Positions 1 through 8,490 of a stretch of DNA of 64,000 nucleotides are shown one piece after another. This DNA comes from Brenneria rubrifaciens. GTDB lineage: Bacteria; Pseudomonadota; Gammaproteobacteria; Enterobacterales; Enterobacteriaceae. Each line of letters begins with the position of its first letter. Position 1 is the stretch's first letter. The stretch spans positions 186,001 through 250,000 of the forward strand of contig NZ_CP034035.1 in NCBI RefSeq assembly GCF_005484945.1. The letters are read 5' to 3'. The translations under genes were made by a program, and so were the position numbers. Under the pieces are notes generated by a model. It was not told where the DNA came from. It saw only the letters and a list, made by a program, of their open reading frames with translations, and made no database searches.

Positions 1-101
1 ACACCGGCAGCTTTGATCGCGCTGAGGTCATCTTGCGCCTGCGCAAATACACTGGTAGCGAGCAACGCGCCAGTCAGTAAAGCAAAACTGATGTTCTTCA
101 T
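1..101 (-). CDS. Start of a periplasmic solute-binding protein gene (partial, runs off the left edge)
   Basis: Only the first 33 codons are present, read leftward from an ATG whose complement is at 99-101. They encode a typical Sec signal peptide: a lysine after the initiator Met, a hydrophobic core (SFALLTGALLATSVF) and an AxA cleavage site (VFAQA). The mature start (QDDLSAIKAAGV) resembles the N-terminus of polar amino-acid ABC transporter binding proteins, where an Ile/Lys/Ala-Gly stretch precedes the substrate-binding lobe. A purine-rich GATGAGG lies about 8 nt before the ATG. The family call rests on this short stretch and is an inference. Secretion to the periplasm is well supported. 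It lies downstream of fis on the same strand but is separated by a terminator. Confidence 0.55.
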   Translation of the reverse strand, partial: MKNISFALLTGALLATSVFAQAQDDLSAIKAAG

Positions 102-435
102 TATGAAAACCTCATCATAAAGTGTTACGCCATTATTAGCGTTAAACGAAGCGAATCTACGTTATGTCCTGTGTTTTTACTAATCATAATAAAGCAATGG
201 GTTATATCAACAACGCATATAGTGTCCGCATGCTGTTGCGGCCATTGTTGCTCGAGGATTCACCAATAAAGCACCGTGCTAATGAGGTCCGAACCAGTCG
301 TGCCGTTAGCTGAGGTGACTTCATGGAGTACCGCGGTTTGCGTCATACGGCGCTATGGATTGAGGTGGATATTACCTGACGACGTAGACGGATGAGAGAA
401 GTTATTTGGCCGATAAAGGGTTGGAGAATGGTCAT
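102..435. other. Intergenic region between fis and the binding-protein gene
   Basis: This stretch lies between the fis terminator and the binding-protein gene. It is AT-rich near 160-230 and probably carries the promoter of that gene. I see an 11-bp palindrome (AGCACCGTGCT, near 270) that could be an operator, but no convincing promoter hexamers and no open reading frame worth calling. Confidence 0.4.
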
Positions 436-468
436 TAAAAAGCGCTGACAATGTTGCATCAGCGCCCT
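436..468 (-). terminator. Rho-independent terminator of dusB-fis
   Basis: The arms GCGCTGA (442-448) and TCAGCGC (459-465) form a perfect 7-bp GC-rich stem with a 10-nt loop. On the minus strand it is followed at once by TTTTT (437-441). It sits 28 bp past the fis stop codon. Confidence 0.9.
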
Positions 469-495
469 TAAGGAACGATCGGTGATGAACGAAAA

Positions 496-792
496 TCAGT
501 TCATGCCGTATTTTTTCAGTTTCTTACGCAAGGTGCCACGGTTGATACCCATCATCAGGGCAGCACGGGTTTGGTTGCCGCGGGTGTATTGCATCACCAT
601 GTCCAACAGCGGCTGTTCAACTTCAGCCAATACCAACTCATAGAGATCATTAACGTCCTGACCATTCAGTTGGGCAAAATAGTTCTTCAGTGCCTGTTTA
701 ACCGAGTCGCGCAGGGGTTTTTGGGTTACCTGAGCCTGAGAGTTTACGGTGGAAACGGTCAGTACGTCAGAATTCACGCGTTGTTCGAACAT
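496..792 (-). CDS. fis: DNA-binding protein Fis
   Basis: Fis is a small nucleoid-associated homodimer that bends DNA, activates stable-RNA promoters in fast growth and stimulates Hin/Gin-type inversion. The 98-residue product has the standard Fis length and, as far as I can recall, the E. coli sequence residue for residue. Visible parts are the flexible N-terminal beta-hairpin arms (residues 1-25), the dimer helices A and B (about 27-70), and the C-terminal helix-turn-helix (about 74-95, with the recognition helix [13 protein letters not shown]). It is the second gene of the dusB-fis operon, 23 bp after dusB, and ends at a strong terminator. Expression should follow the growth-rate-controlled promoter upstream of dusB. 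Confidence 0.99.
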   Translation of the reverse strand: MFEQRVNSDVLTVSTVNSQAQVTQKPLRDSVKQALKNYFAQLNGQDVNDLYELVLAEVEQPLLDMVMQYTRGNQTRAALMMGINRGTLRKKLKKYGMN

Positions 793-815
793 AGTTCTGT
801 CAGCTCTTTTTCTGT

Positions 816-1781
816 TTACGCAAGATTTTCAAAATATGCCTTCAACGCCTCCAGCTGCTCGCCGGCATCCTCAATGGCGTTGAATGTGCGCCTAAACTGG
901 TCGTTTGGGGCATGCTCCCGGAGATACCAGGATACGTGCTTACGAGCGATACGAAATCCTTTGCCTGGACCATAAAAGTCGTGCAATTCCCGTATATGCT
1001 CGATCAACAAGCGCTTAACCTCCGCCAACGGCATTGGTGCAAGCAACTCCCCTGTGTCCAGATAATGCTGGATTTCCCGAAAGATCCAGGGTCTTCCCTG
1101 AGCGGCTCGTCCTATCATTAGGGCGTCTGCCCCGGTGTAATCAAGAACCGCTCTGGCTTTATGCGGGGAAGTCACGTCGCCATTCGCAATAATGGGAATG
1201 GAAACGGCCTGCTTAACTGTCCGAATCGTGTCGTATTCCGCCGAACCATTGAACAGACACGCACGTGTGCGTCCGTGAATGGTCAGAGCTTGAATACCAC
1301 AATCTTCAGCCAATTTGGCAATATCTACACAGTTACGGTGCTCTGGCGCCCAACCAGTACGGATCTTCAGTGTTACCGGTACGTCTACCGCTTTCACTAC
1401 CGCCGAGAGGATCTGTTTTACCAGATCCGGGTACTGCAATAATGCAGATCCCGCCATCTTGCGGTTCACCTTCTTGGCCGGACAGCCCATATTGATGTCG
1501 ATGATCTGCGCGCCGAAATCCGTATTGATTCTGGCCGCCGCCGCCATCTCGTCCGGGTCACAACCGGCAATCTGCACGGCTCTGATTCCGGGTTCATCAC
1601 TATGTACCCTACGCAAACGTGACTTGTCTGAACGCCAGACTTCCGGATTGGAAGAGAGCATTTCGGACACGGTCATTCCAGCGCCCATCGCATGACAGAG
1701 TGCTCTGAACGGGCGATCGCTAATGCCGGCCATCGGGGCGGCTATCAGGCGATTGGTAAGCTGAAGTTGTCCAATGCGCAT
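816..1781 (-). CDS. dusB: tRNA-dihydrouridine synthase B
   Basis: DusB is an FMN- and NADPH-dependent enzyme that reduces uridine to dihydrouridine in the D-loop of tRNA (U17 in E. coli). The chosen start gives 321 residues, the E. coli length, beginning [12 protein letters not shown] longer frame to 1865 would translate through the promoter -10 element and is rejected. Visible features are the N-terminal TIM-barrel start ([14 protein letters not shown]), the catalytic cysteine motif [12 protein letters not shown] (about residues 95-106), the FMN-binding TIHGRTR and the phosphate-binding [11 protein letters not shown]. The C-terminal helical tRNA-binding domain follows. It is the first gene of the operon with fis, whose translation in E. 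coli depends on cotranscription with dusB. Confidence 0.97.
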   Translation of the reverse strand: MRIGQLQLTNRLIAAPMAGISDRPFRALCHAMGAGMTVSEMLSSNPEVWRSDKSRLRRVHSDEPGIRAVQIAGCDPDEMAAAARINTDFGAQIIDINMGCPAKKVNRKMAGSALLQYPDLVKQILSAVVKAVDVPVTLKIRTGWAPEHRNCVDIAKLAEDCGIQALTIHGRTRACLFNGSAEYDTIRTVKQAVSIPIIANGDVTSPHKARAVLDYTGADALMIGRAAQGRPWIFREIQHYLDTGELLAPMPLAEVKRLLIEHIRELHDFYGPGKGFRIARKHVSWYLREHAPNDQFRRTFNAIEDAGEQLEALKAYFENLA

Positions 1782-1809
1782 AGACAAAGAGTGACCATAC
1801 TGTGTCTGT

Positions 1810-1850
1810 AAGGGCGCGTATATTACGCATTTTTTAAGCCAGATGAAAGG
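1810..1850 (-). promoter_or_regulatory. dusB-fis promoter with GC-rich discriminator
   Basis: On the minus strand the -10 hexamer TAATAT (1820-1825) is preceded after 17 bp by TTTCAT (1843-1848) as a weak -35. It is followed by a GC-rich discriminator (GCGCCC). The stretch AAAAAATGCGTAATATACGC matches what I remember of the E. coli fis promoter. The GC-rich discriminator is the hallmark of promoters repressed by ppGpp/DksA, so stringent control is inferred. Confidence 0.85.
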
Positions 1851-1865
1851 CCAAACTTTGACCAA

Positions 1866-2167
1866 TCAGCCGCTATCGATCATGGAAAATGCAGTTCGAG
1901 AGAGGGAAAGGATATATTATCTATATTTAACAATAAGTTGAGTGCTTGTGATTATTTTGTGCTCTAAATTATATTCCTTTGGTAACAGAATTTTATCTGT
2001 ATGCAACGCTATTATTAGCCGAAATTTTCAATTTGACGGTGGGTTTGACAGAGTAATGCTTTGATGGTTCGGAGAAAAATCGGTGATGCTACCTGATTTA
2101 TCGGCAGTGACGGCGAACCGTTCCGGCAACAGGATATGGCGGGGGTGAAGGCGAGAGAGCGAGGCAG
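1866..2167. other. Intergenic region upstream of dusB and downstream of prmA
   Basis: The part next to the dusB promoter (about 1900-2040) is strongly AT-rich. In E. coli the matching region carries Fis and IHF sites that autoregulate the operon, so the same role is likely here. I see no gene. The prmA-proximal part holds only a hairpin, listed separately. Confidence 0.5.
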
Positions 2168-2197
2168 AATCCACTGTATTGCCGGTTACAGTGGATT
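2168..2197 (-). terminator. Inverted repeat after prmA, possible terminator
   Basis: The arms AATCCACTGTA (2168-2178) and TACAGTGGATT (2187-2197) are a perfect 11-bp inverted repeat around an 8-nt loop, 15 bp after the prmA stop. There is no T-run on the minus strand, so it may stabilise the 3' end rather than terminate by itself. Confidence 0.4.
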
Positions 2198-2211
2198 GGC
2201 GTTCTGAACGG

Positions 2212-3093
2212 TTACTTGCGCTGGCCCGTGATACGGCACCATTCTTCTTTTTCCGCGACGGGATCGAGGTTGAATTTCTCTTCGTAGGCTTCCGCAACGT
2301 TGCCGGCCTGCGTCGCCAATATGCCCGACAGACCGAGATAACCGCCGAATTTAGGCAGATCGCTGATAAGCGGCGCCAGTTCACGCAGCGGGCCGGCCAG
2401 AATATTGGCAACCACGACGTCGGCCGACAGGTCGACAGGCTGCTCATTCGGCAGGTAGAGTTCAAGACGGTCGGAGACGCCATTTCTTTGCGCGTTATCG
2501 CGGCTTGCTTGAATAGCCTGGGGGTCGATATCAATGCCGATAGCGCGAGAGGCGCCCAATTTCAGCGCGGCGATGGCCAGAATGCCGGAACCACAGCCGA
2601 AATCAATAATGGTTTTGCCCTGGAGATTCAGCCCATCCAGCCATTGCAGGCAGAGTGCGGTGGTTGGGTGAGTGCCGGTGCCGAACGCCAGCCCCGGATC
2701 GAGCATAACATTGACGGCGGTCGGATCGGGTATGTCCCGCCAGCTTGGGCATATCCATAGACGCTCGCCAAAACGCATCGGGTGGAAGTTGTCCATCCAT
2801 TCGCGTTCCCAGTCTTTATCTTCCAACTGTTCAATTTTGTATTTAAAACCGGTTCCCAGCAGCGGTTCCTGCTCCAGCATAGCGATAACCTCGTCCATCT
2901 CGGTTTCTGCGTCATATAAGCCGATGATATCCGTATCACCCCACAAACGGGTTTCGCCCGGCAGCGGTTCAAACACCGGCGTATCATGCCTATCCTGAAA
3001 CGTAACGGACACGGCGCCGCTTTCCACCAGCGTGTCACCCAGTTGTTCGGCATGGTTACCGGACGTATTGATTTTCAGTTGAATCCACGGCAT
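2212..3093 (-). CDS. prmA: Ribosomal protein L11 methyltransferase
   Basis: PrmA uses S-adenosylmethionine to trimethylate several amino groups of ribosomal protein L11. The product is 293 residues, the same as E. coli PrmA. The N-terminal L11-recognition domain (about 1-60) is joined by a linker to a Rossmann-type methyltransferase domain. Visible motifs are [14 protein letters not shown] (about residue 126 onward), the SAM-binding [18 protein letters not shown], the acidic ribose-binding GIDIDPQA, and [15 protein letters not shown]. It follows panF by 18 bp on the same strand and is probably cotranscribed with yhdT-panF. Confidence 0.98.
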   Translation of the reverse strand: MPWIQLKINTSGNHAEQLGDTLVESGAVSVTFQDRHDTPVFEPLPGETRLWGDTDIIGLYDAETEMDEVIAMLEQEPLLGTGFKYKIEQLEDKDWEREWMDNFHPMRFGERLWICPSWRDIPDPTAVNVMLDPGLAFGTGTHPTTALCLQWLDGLNLQGKTIIDFGCGSGILAIAALKLGASRAIGIDIDPQAIQASRDNAQRNGVSDRLELYLPNEQPVDLSADVVVANILAGPLRELAPLISDLPKFGGYLGLSGILATQAGNVAEAYEEKFNLDPVAEKEEWCRITGQRK

Positions 3094-3111
3094 AGCAGTC
3101 TCTATTACATT

Positions 3112-4563
3112 TTAAAGTGAAGTTGAGGCGGTAACCGTTTGCGGGGTCTGATGACCAAACCGGTTACCAACAATAAACGCCATCAGGCTCAGCAGCAGCG
3201 ATGGCACAATGGGATGGAAACCGGCCGGCTGGAGATTGAAGCTGGCCAGTATGGTATAGCAAACGGCGCCGCTGAACATGGCGCTCAGCGCGCCTGTCGC
3301 ATTGGCCCGCTCCCAGTACAGACCCAGCACCAGCGGCCAGAGAAACACGGCTTCCAGACCGCCGAACGCCAGCAGATTGAGCCAGATAATCATTTCCGGC
3401 GGCCGCCAGGAAGCGGCAAGCACAAGTAATCCTAGTAACAGCGTCGTCATGCTGGAAAGGCGTTTGATACGGCGCTCGTTGTGTATCTGCTGAGGCCGCA
3501 CGTTGAGATAGAGATCTTTGATTATCGTGGCGGAGGCCTGAAGCAGATGCGCGTTAATGTTGGACATGATAGCCGCCATTGGCGCGGCGAGAAAGATGCC
3601 TGCGGCCAGCGGCGGTAAAACGGTCACCATCAGAGCCGGCAGCACCTGGTCCGGGATGGTCAGATGCGGCATAACCGCCCGGCCCAGCGCGCCGGATAAA
3701 TGCATGCCCAGCATCAGGATGCCGATCACGATGGTGCCGATGATAATGCCGCGGTGCAGCGCCTTGCTGTCGCGATAGGAGATGCAGCGCACGGCCGTAT
3801 TGGGCAGGCCGATAACCCCGAAGCAGACCAGCACCCAGAATGACGCCATAAAGGGCATCGACAAGATCTGATCGCTTCCCTGCGGCGTGACCAGCGCAGG
3901 ATCGATCTGTTGCAGTTTTTCCACCGCGCTGTGTAACCCCCCTGCGGCGTAGATCACGCCCGCCAGCAGAATCACCGTGCCTATCAACATCACGATGCCC
4001 TGCATGGCGTCATTCAGCACGCTGGCGCGAAAGCCGCCAAAGGCGGTGTAGAGGGCGATAGTCACGCCGAAAATCAGCAGGCCGATATCGTAGGGAATGT
4101 TGGCTGCGGTTTCCAGCAGGCGCGCGCCGCCGATAAATTGCACCGCCATCGCGCCGATGAAGGCAACGAGCAGGCTGATGCTGGCAAACCACACCAGCAG
4201 GCGACTGCCGTAGCGGGCGAACAGCATGTCGTTAAGCGTGATGGCGTTGTAACGTCTGGCCAGAATAGCGAATTTCTTCCCCAGAATGCCCAGCGACAGC
4301 AGCATGGCGGGCAACTGAATCATGGAGAGCAGTACCCAGCCCAGCCCATATTTATAGGCCGCCCCCGGTCCGCCGATAAACGAACTGGCGCTGACGTAGG
4401 TGCCGATCAGGGTCATTGCCAGCACAAAGCCGCCCATTGATCGCCCGCCGAGGAAATACTCGTTAAGAAAGTTACCGGCCTGCCGACGGCGGTACGCGTA
4501 TACCGAGAGTCCGAAAACCAGCAGCAGGTAGCCCAGCAACGGCAAAAGCACTTCATTTTGCAT
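3112..4563 (-). CDS. panF: Sodium/pantothenate symporter
   Basis: PanF is an inner-membrane Na+-coupled importer of pantothenate, the coenzyme A precursor, of the sodium:solute symporter family. The product of 483 residues equals E. coli PanF. The sequence consists of about 12-13 hydrophobic segments with typical family motifs (SASSFIGGPGAAYKYGLGW, FGGFRASVLNDAMQG). Two in-frame ATGs are 6 bp apart. I chose the second (MQNEVLLP) because GGAG lies 7 nt before it and the E. coli protein starts there. The start region overlaps the end of yhdT slightly in reading, with the yhdT stop at 4553-4555, which indicates translational coupling. Confidence 0.97.
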   Translation of the reverse strand: MQNEVLLPLLGYLLLVFGLSVYAYRRRQAGNFLNEYFLGGRSMGGFVLAMTLIGTYVSASSFIGGPGAAYKYGLGWVLLSMIQLPAMLLSLGILGKKFAILARRYNAITLNDMLFARYGSRLLVWFASISLLVAFIGAMAVQFIGGARLLETAANIPYDIGLLIFGVTIALYTAFGGFRASVLNDAMQGIVMLIGTVILLAGVIYAAGGLHSAVEKLQQIDPALVTPQGSDQILSMPFMASFWVLVCFGVIGLPNTAVRCISYRDSKALHRGIIIGTIVIGILMLGMHLSGALGRAVMPHLTIPDQVLPALMVTVLPPLAAGIFLAAPMAAIMSNINAHLLQASATIIKDLYLNVRPQQIHNERRIKRLSSMTTLLLGLLVLAASWRPPEMIIWLNLLAFGGLEAVFLWPLVLGLYWERANATGALSAMFSGAVCYTILASFNLQPAGFHPIVPSLLLSLMAFIVGNRFGHQTPQTVTASTSL

Positions 4564-4795
4564 CGTCATGCTCCAGAGAGATATCGCGGAAGATGACGCG
4601 CACCATCAGCCAGCACAATAGCGTAAAAATCAGCGGTAGCAGCAAACAGGCCATTTCAAACCAGTGGGGTAGGCCGGTTATGCCCTGTGTACTGTCGGGC
4701 AGGTAAGCCGCCACAATCCAGGCGAACAGATAAGCCAGCGTCAGGATGAAGGCCCAGCGGGCCTCCCGGTGCGCCTGAATGAAACGTGTATCCAT
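4553..4795 (-). CDS. yhdT: YhdT family small inner-membrane protein
   Basis: This 80-residue protein has the same length as E. coli YhdT and contains two hydrophobic segments (about residues 13-32 and 45-67). The conserved start MDTRFIQAHREARWAF fixes the initiation codon. An upstream in-frame ATG at 4828 is rejected because it would add a non-conserved extension. The function is not established. The constant pairing with panF and the overlap of the two genes suggest an accessory role for the pantothenate symporter, similar to small subunits next to other sodium:solute symporters, which is an inference. Confidence 0.92.
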   Translation of the reverse strand: MDTRFIQAHREARWAFILTLAYLFAWIVAAYLPDSTQGITGLPHWFEMACLLLPLIFTLLCWLMVRVIFRDISLEHDDAK

Positions 4796-5076
4796 TTTTC
4801 TCTCCACGTTAAGCCGGAGCAATGGCATTGATTGGGTGAAAGTATGACAAAACCGGAAATTTTACGGCATGTGAGCCAATTGCCTAGTAATTAATTGCGT
4901 CAGAAAGACAAAAGCGTTGTTTGGGCGGGGGGCCTGCTCAGATTCGATTTTCAGGCAAGACGTTCACAGGGTGAAAAGTAGGTCATTGGTGATTGACCGT
5001 AGCGCCGTACGTGGATAATTTGAAGCGTAATATAAAAAAATACATAACGATAATCGGCGCTAACGGAGCATGTGAG
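4796..5076. promoter_or_regulatory. Divergent control region between yhdT-panF-prmA and modD
   Basis: This 281-bp stretch must hold promoters for both the leftward yhdT operon and rightward modD. In E. coli yhdT is placed directly after accC, so this divergent arrangement is a consequence of the modD insertion. I do not see clear -35/-10 pairs. Confidence 0.35.
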
Positions 5077-5925
5077 ATGATCTACCTTCCAGAGACTTTT
5101 CTCGACCAGCTTTTGCTGGAGGACATTCAATACGGGGATTTAACCACCCGGGCGCTGGGGATTGAGAAAATAACGGGCGATATCACGTTTTTTCATCGTC
5201 AGGGGGGATGTGTCAGTGGGATACCCGTAGCCGAGCGTTTGTTGCAAAAACTGGGGTTGCAGATTACCTATCGGGTTCAGGACGGAGAGCGCATTCAACC
5301 TGGGCAGGCGCTGTTATCCGCCACGGGGAATGCGGCGGCGTTGCATCAGGGGTGGAAAGTCACGCAAAACGTCCTGGAGTGGTGCTGTGGCGTCAGTGAG
5401 TATCTGTCGCAGATGAGAGAAGTGTATCGCCGCTATGTTCCGTCCGGGCAGATTGCCTGTACGCGGAAAACCATCCCCGGAACCAAACTGCTTGCGACGC
5501 TGGCTGTCGTGGCCGCAGGCGGTATCGTCCATCGTCTGGGCTGTGCGGAAACCATACTGCTGTTTACCAATCATCGCCGCTTTTTATCAAATCCTGATGA
5601 CTGGGCAACGCACGTAGCCTGTTTGCGCAACGCCGCGCCGGAGAAAGAGATTATCGTCGAAGTGGATAATCCCGATGAGGCACTCCTGGCGCTCGCCGCG
5701 CAACCGGATATCCTGCAACTCGATAATTTTACGCCGGAACAAGTCAGGGCCATTGTGGTTCATGTTAAGCAACACGCCCCGGCGTGCATCGTTTCGGCGG
5801 CGGGTGGTGTCAATTTGCAAACCATTCAACGTTATGCCGAAACCGGCGTGGGGTTGCTGATCACCTCTGCCCCCTATCAGGCGTCATCGGCGGATATTCG
5901 TGTCGTTATGACACCCAGATCGTAA
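5077..5925 (+). CDS. modD: ModD, quinolinate phosphoribosyltransferase-like protein
   Basis: The 282-residue product belongs to the nicotinate-nucleotide pyrophosphorylase (NadC) fold. The start (YLPETFLDQLLLEDIQYGDLTTRALG) and the motifs CTRKTIPGTKLLA, HRLGCAETILLF, IIVEVDNPDEALLA, ILQLDNF and VSAAGGVN match the phosphoribosyltransferase core, and the whole resembles ModD proteins first seen beside molybdate transport genes. True NadC has HRxGL in the mid motif with several Arg/Lys residues that bind quinolinate; here the motif reads HRLGCAE, which suggests a different substrate. The ATG at 5077 has GGAG 8 nt upstream and is preferred to the earlier in-frame ATG at 4993. No modABC genes are adjacent in this window. 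The biochemical role is uncertain. Confidence 0.85.
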   Translation: MIYLPETFLDQLLLEDIQYGDLTTRALGIEKITGDITFFHRQGGCVSGIPVAERLLQKLGLQITYRVQDGERIQPGQALLSATGNAAALHQGWKVTQNVLEWCCGVSEYLSQMREVYRRYVPSGQIACTRKTIPGTKLLATLAVVAAGGIVHRLGCAETILLFTNHRRFLSNPDDWATHVACLRNAAPEKEIIVEVDNPDEALLALAAQPDILQLDNFTPEQVRAIVVHVKQHAPACIVSAAGGVNLQTIQRYAETGVGLLITSAPYQASSADIRVVMTPRS

Positions 5926-5936
5926 GGTTTTCTTGC

Positions 5937-5974
5937 GGCTTAATGGCGGAAGGCCAGCATTAAGCCGGCCTTCC
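5937..5974. terminator. Overlapping, mutually exclusive hairpins between modD and accC
   Basis: GGCTTAATG (5937-5945) pairs with CATTAAGCC (5958-5966), and GGAAGGCC (5948-5955) pairs with GGCCTTCC (5967-5974). The two stems interlock, so only one can form fully unless a pseudoknot forms. They lie between the convergent modD and accC ends and probably mark 3' ends, but neither strand has a T-run. Confidence 0.45.
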
Positions 5975-5991
5975 GGGAGAACCGCGAAGAT

Positions 5992-7335
5992 TTAGTGCAA
6001 ACCGAGTTTCTTCTCCAGATAGTGGATATTGGTGCCACCTTGCTGGAAGTTTTCATCGTTCATGATCTTCATCTGTAGATCGACGTTGGTTTTGATGCCG
6101 TCAATAATCAGCTCAGCCAGCGCGTTCTTCATGCGGGAAATCGCGACCTCGCGGGTTTCACCGTAGGTGATCAGTTTGCCGATCATGGAATCATAGTACG
6201 GCGGTACGGTATAACCGGCGTAGATATGCGATTCCCAGCGCACACCGAAACCGCCCGGCGCGTGGAAACGGGTGATTTTACCCGGACTCGGCAGGAAGGT
6301 ATTCGGGTCTTCGGCGTTGATACGGCACTCGACCGCGTGGCCGCGCACAATCAAGTCTTCCTGTTTGATGGACAACGGCTGACCCGCGGCAATACGCAAT
6401 TGCTCCTTGATCAGATCCACGCCGGTAATCATTTCGGTGACCGGATGTTCCACCTGAATACGGGTGTTCATTTCAATGAAATAGAACTCGCCGTTTTCGT
6501 ACAGGAATTCAAACGTACCCGCGCCTCGATAATTGATATCGATACAGGCTTTCGCACAGCGGTCGCCGATGAAACGACGCAGTTCGTCGGTGATGCCCGG
6601 CGCCGGGGCTTCTTCCACCACTTTCTGATGGCGGCGCTGCATTGAGCAGTCACGTTCAGCCAGATAAATCGCGTTGCCCTGGCCGTCAGCCAGTACCTGG
6701 ATTTCCACGTGACGCGGGTTTTCCAGGTATTTCTCCATGTAGACCATGTCGTTGTTGAAAGCGGCTTTGGCTTCCGCACGGGTCATATTGATGGATTGTT
6801 CCAGCTCTTTATCGCTGCGAACCACGCGCATACCGCGACCGCCGCCGCCGCCAGACGCTTTGATAATCACCGGATAGCCGATGCGCTTGGCAAAAGCGCG
6901 GTTTTTATCCATATCGCCGTCTAACGGGCCGTCGGAACCCGGCACGCAAGGTACGCCGGCTTTTTTCATGGCGTTGATGGCGGAGACTTTATCACCCATC
7001 AGACGGATGGTATCGGCACGCGGCCCGATGAAAACAAAGCCTGAACGCTCAACCTGCTCGGCAAAGTCGGCGTTTTCTGACAGAAAACCGTAACCGGGGT
7101 GAATCGCCGCCGAACCGGTAATTTCCGCGGCGGAGATGATTGCCGGAATGTTCAGATAGCTTTTGGTGGACGGCGCCGGGCCGATACACACGGTTTCATC
7201 CGCCAGTAGTACGTGTTTCAGATCGCGATCCGCGCTGGAGTGAACGGCAACGGTTTTGATGCCCAGCTCTTTGCAGGCGCGCAAAATGCGCAACGCAATC
7301 TCTCCGCGGTTCGCGATAACGATTTTATCTAGCAT
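5992..7335 (-). CDS. accC: Acetyl-CoA carboxylase, biotin carboxylase subunit
   Basis: AccC carboxylates the biotin on AccB using ATP and bicarbonate, the first half-reaction of acetyl-CoA carboxylase in fatty acid synthesis. The 447-residue product (E. coli 449) has the N-terminal biotin carboxylase domain ([17 protein letters not shown]), the ATP-grasp domain with the glycine-rich loop [16 protein letters not shown], the [17 protein letters not shown] segment, and the active-site [16 protein letters not shown] region, then the C-terminal domain. It follows accB by 11 bp. In E. coli the next gene is yhdT, while here accC ends convergently with modD. Confidence 0.99.
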   Translation of the reverse strand: MLDKIVIANRGEIALRILRACKELGIKTVAVHSSADRDLKHVLLADETVCIGPAPSTKSYLNIPAIISAAEITGSAAIHPGYGFLSENADFAEQVERSGFVFIGPRADTIRLMGDKVSAINAMKKAGVPCVPGSDGPLDGDMDKNRAFAKRIGYPVIIKASGGGGGRGMRVVRSDKELEQSINMTRAEAKAAFNNDMVYMEKYLENPRHVEIQVLADGQGNAIYLAERDCSMQRRHQKVVEEAPAPGITDELRRFIGDRCAKACIDINYRGAGTFEFLYENGEFYFIEMNTRIQVEHPVTEMITGVDLIKEQLRIAAGQPLSIKQEDLIVRGHAVECRINAEDPNTFLPSPGKITRFHAPGGFGVRWESHIYAGYTVPPYYDSMIGKLITYGETREVAISRMKNALAELIIDGIKTNVDLQMKIMNDENFQQGGTNIHYLEKKLGLH

Positions 7336-7346
7336 GGTAAGCCTCG

Positions 7347-7811
7347 TTATTCGATGACAACCAGTGGCTCGTCAAATTCAACCGGTTGACCGTTGTCGAC
7401 AAGAATCGCTTTGACCACGCCCGTTTTGTCGGCTTCGATTTGGTTCATCATTTTCATGGCTTCCACAATGCAAAGCGTATCGCCGACATTTACTTGCTGG
7501 CCCACTTCGACAAATGCTTTGGCATCAGGACTTGGGGTGCGGTAGAACGTACCCACCATTGGAGAACGAACGATGTGACCGCTGATGGCGGCAGGTGCAG
7601 GTGCAGCCGTGTCCGCGGCCGGCGCGACGGCGGCGGCCAGAGCCGGTTGCTGTTGCATCATGGGCGCATAGGCCTGCTGCATCATCGGGTAGCTTGGCGT
7701 TACCGGGGCACGACTGATACGTACTGATTCTTCACCTTCAGAAATTTCCAGTTCGGCGATGCCGGACTCTTCAACCAGTTCGATCAGTTTTTTGATTTTA
7801 CGAATATCCAT
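7347..7811 (-). CDS. accB: Biotin carboxyl carrier protein of acetyl-CoA carboxylase
   Basis: AccB carries the biotin that shuttles CO2 from AccC to the AccAD carboxyltransferase. The product is 154 residues (E. coli 156). Its order is an N-terminal dimerisation region (about 1-33), a flexible linker rich in Ala, Pro, Met and Gln (about 36-75), and the biotinyl domain (about 78-154). The biotinylation site is K120 in EAMKMMNQ, and the Pro/thumb region TPSPDAKAF is present. It lies between aroQ (25 bp upstream) and accC (11 bp downstream). In E. coli AccB also represses its own operon, which could hold here. Confidence 0.99.
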   Translation of the reverse strand: MDIRKIKKLIELVEESGIAELEISEGEESVRISRAPVTPSYPMMQQAYAPMMQQQPALAAAVAPAADTAAPAPAAISGHIVRSPMVGTFYRTPSPDAKAFVEVGQQVNVGDTLCIVEAMKMMNQIEADKTGVVKAILVDNGQPVEFDEPLVVIE

Positions 7812-7836
7812 GGATGTGGTTCCGTACTCTTCTTGT

Positions 7837-8289
7837 TTAATTGGAGGTTGACAGACGTTTTACCGCTGTCTGTAAAGCATAGTGATAACCCTCTGCCCCA
7901 AGCCCGCAAATCACGCCTACCGCGATATCAGAAAGGTAGGAGTGATGACGGAACGCTTCGCGCGAATGCACGTTGGACAGATGAATTTCGATAAACGGGA
8001 TGGCTACCGCTAGCAGAGCATCACGCAGGGCAACGCTGGTATGGGTGAACGCCGCCGGATTAATCAAAATAAAATCCGTATTTCCTCTGGCCTGATGGAT
8101 GCTATCGATCAGGATGTGTTCCGCATTGGATTGCAGATGGGAAAACCGGATATTCAACGCCTGCGCCTGAGCTTCCAGGCGGCTGACAATCTCAGGCAAC
8201 GTCGTGCTGCCGTACTTGTCCGGTTCGCGGGTGCCCAGCAGATTGAGGTTAGGACCATTCAAAAGCAAAATGTGAAACTTTTCGGCCAT
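7837..8289 (-). CDS. aroQ: Type II 3-dehydroquinate dehydratase
   Basis: AroQ dehydrates 3-dehydroquinate to 3-dehydroshikimate, step three of the shikimate pathway. The 150-residue, single-domain, flavodoxin-like protein has the type II signature: [21 protein letters not shown] at the start (carrying the catalytic Arg and the Tyr of the mobile loop), [16 protein letters not shown], and [18 protein letters not shown] with the catalytic His. It is unrelated to the type I AroD enzyme that E. coli uses. An aroQ-accB-accC order is common in other Gammaproteobacteria and separates this genome from E. coli. It is the first gene of the operon. The promoter should lie in 8290-8490, where a TACAAT -10-like hexamer lies about 40 bp upstream of the start. 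Confidence 0.97.
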   Translation of the reverse strand: MAEKFHILLLNGPNLNLLGTREPDKYGSTTLPEIVSRLEAQAQALNIRFSHLQSNAEHILIDSIHQARGNTDFILINPAAFTHTSVALRDALLAVAIPFIEIHLSNVHSREAFRHHSYLSDIAVGVICGLGAEGYHYALQTAVKRLSTSN

Positions 8290-8490
8290 TGTGCTGCTAT
8301 CTCCCGCGATTCGCCCGGATTGTAAAAACGGTGTCGCACAAAATAGCGCGAAGCCATTCGTTTGTCACCTTTCGTGTGAAAATTGTCCGGCGCTGAAAAA
8401 TTAAAGTCGAGCATTATAACCATATCGTAGCAATTAGCAGCTTAATACTGGCCTTATCTGCGGAGATATTCTTACGGCAGGTGGAGTGGG

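Noticed and set aside
202-260. Sigma-54 promoter upstream of the binding-protein gene
   Set aside because: The TGGC and GC elements on the minus strand are not at the required 10-bp spacing.
2028-2534. A 168-codon open frame on the minus strand overlapping prmA
   Set aside because: It is an out-of-frame shadow of prmA extending into the intergenic region, with no recognisable motifs.
5077-5925. Assignment as nadC
   Set aside because: The start of the protein, the altered mid motif and overall likeness fit ModD better than NadC, though only a tree and a check for another nadC would settle it.
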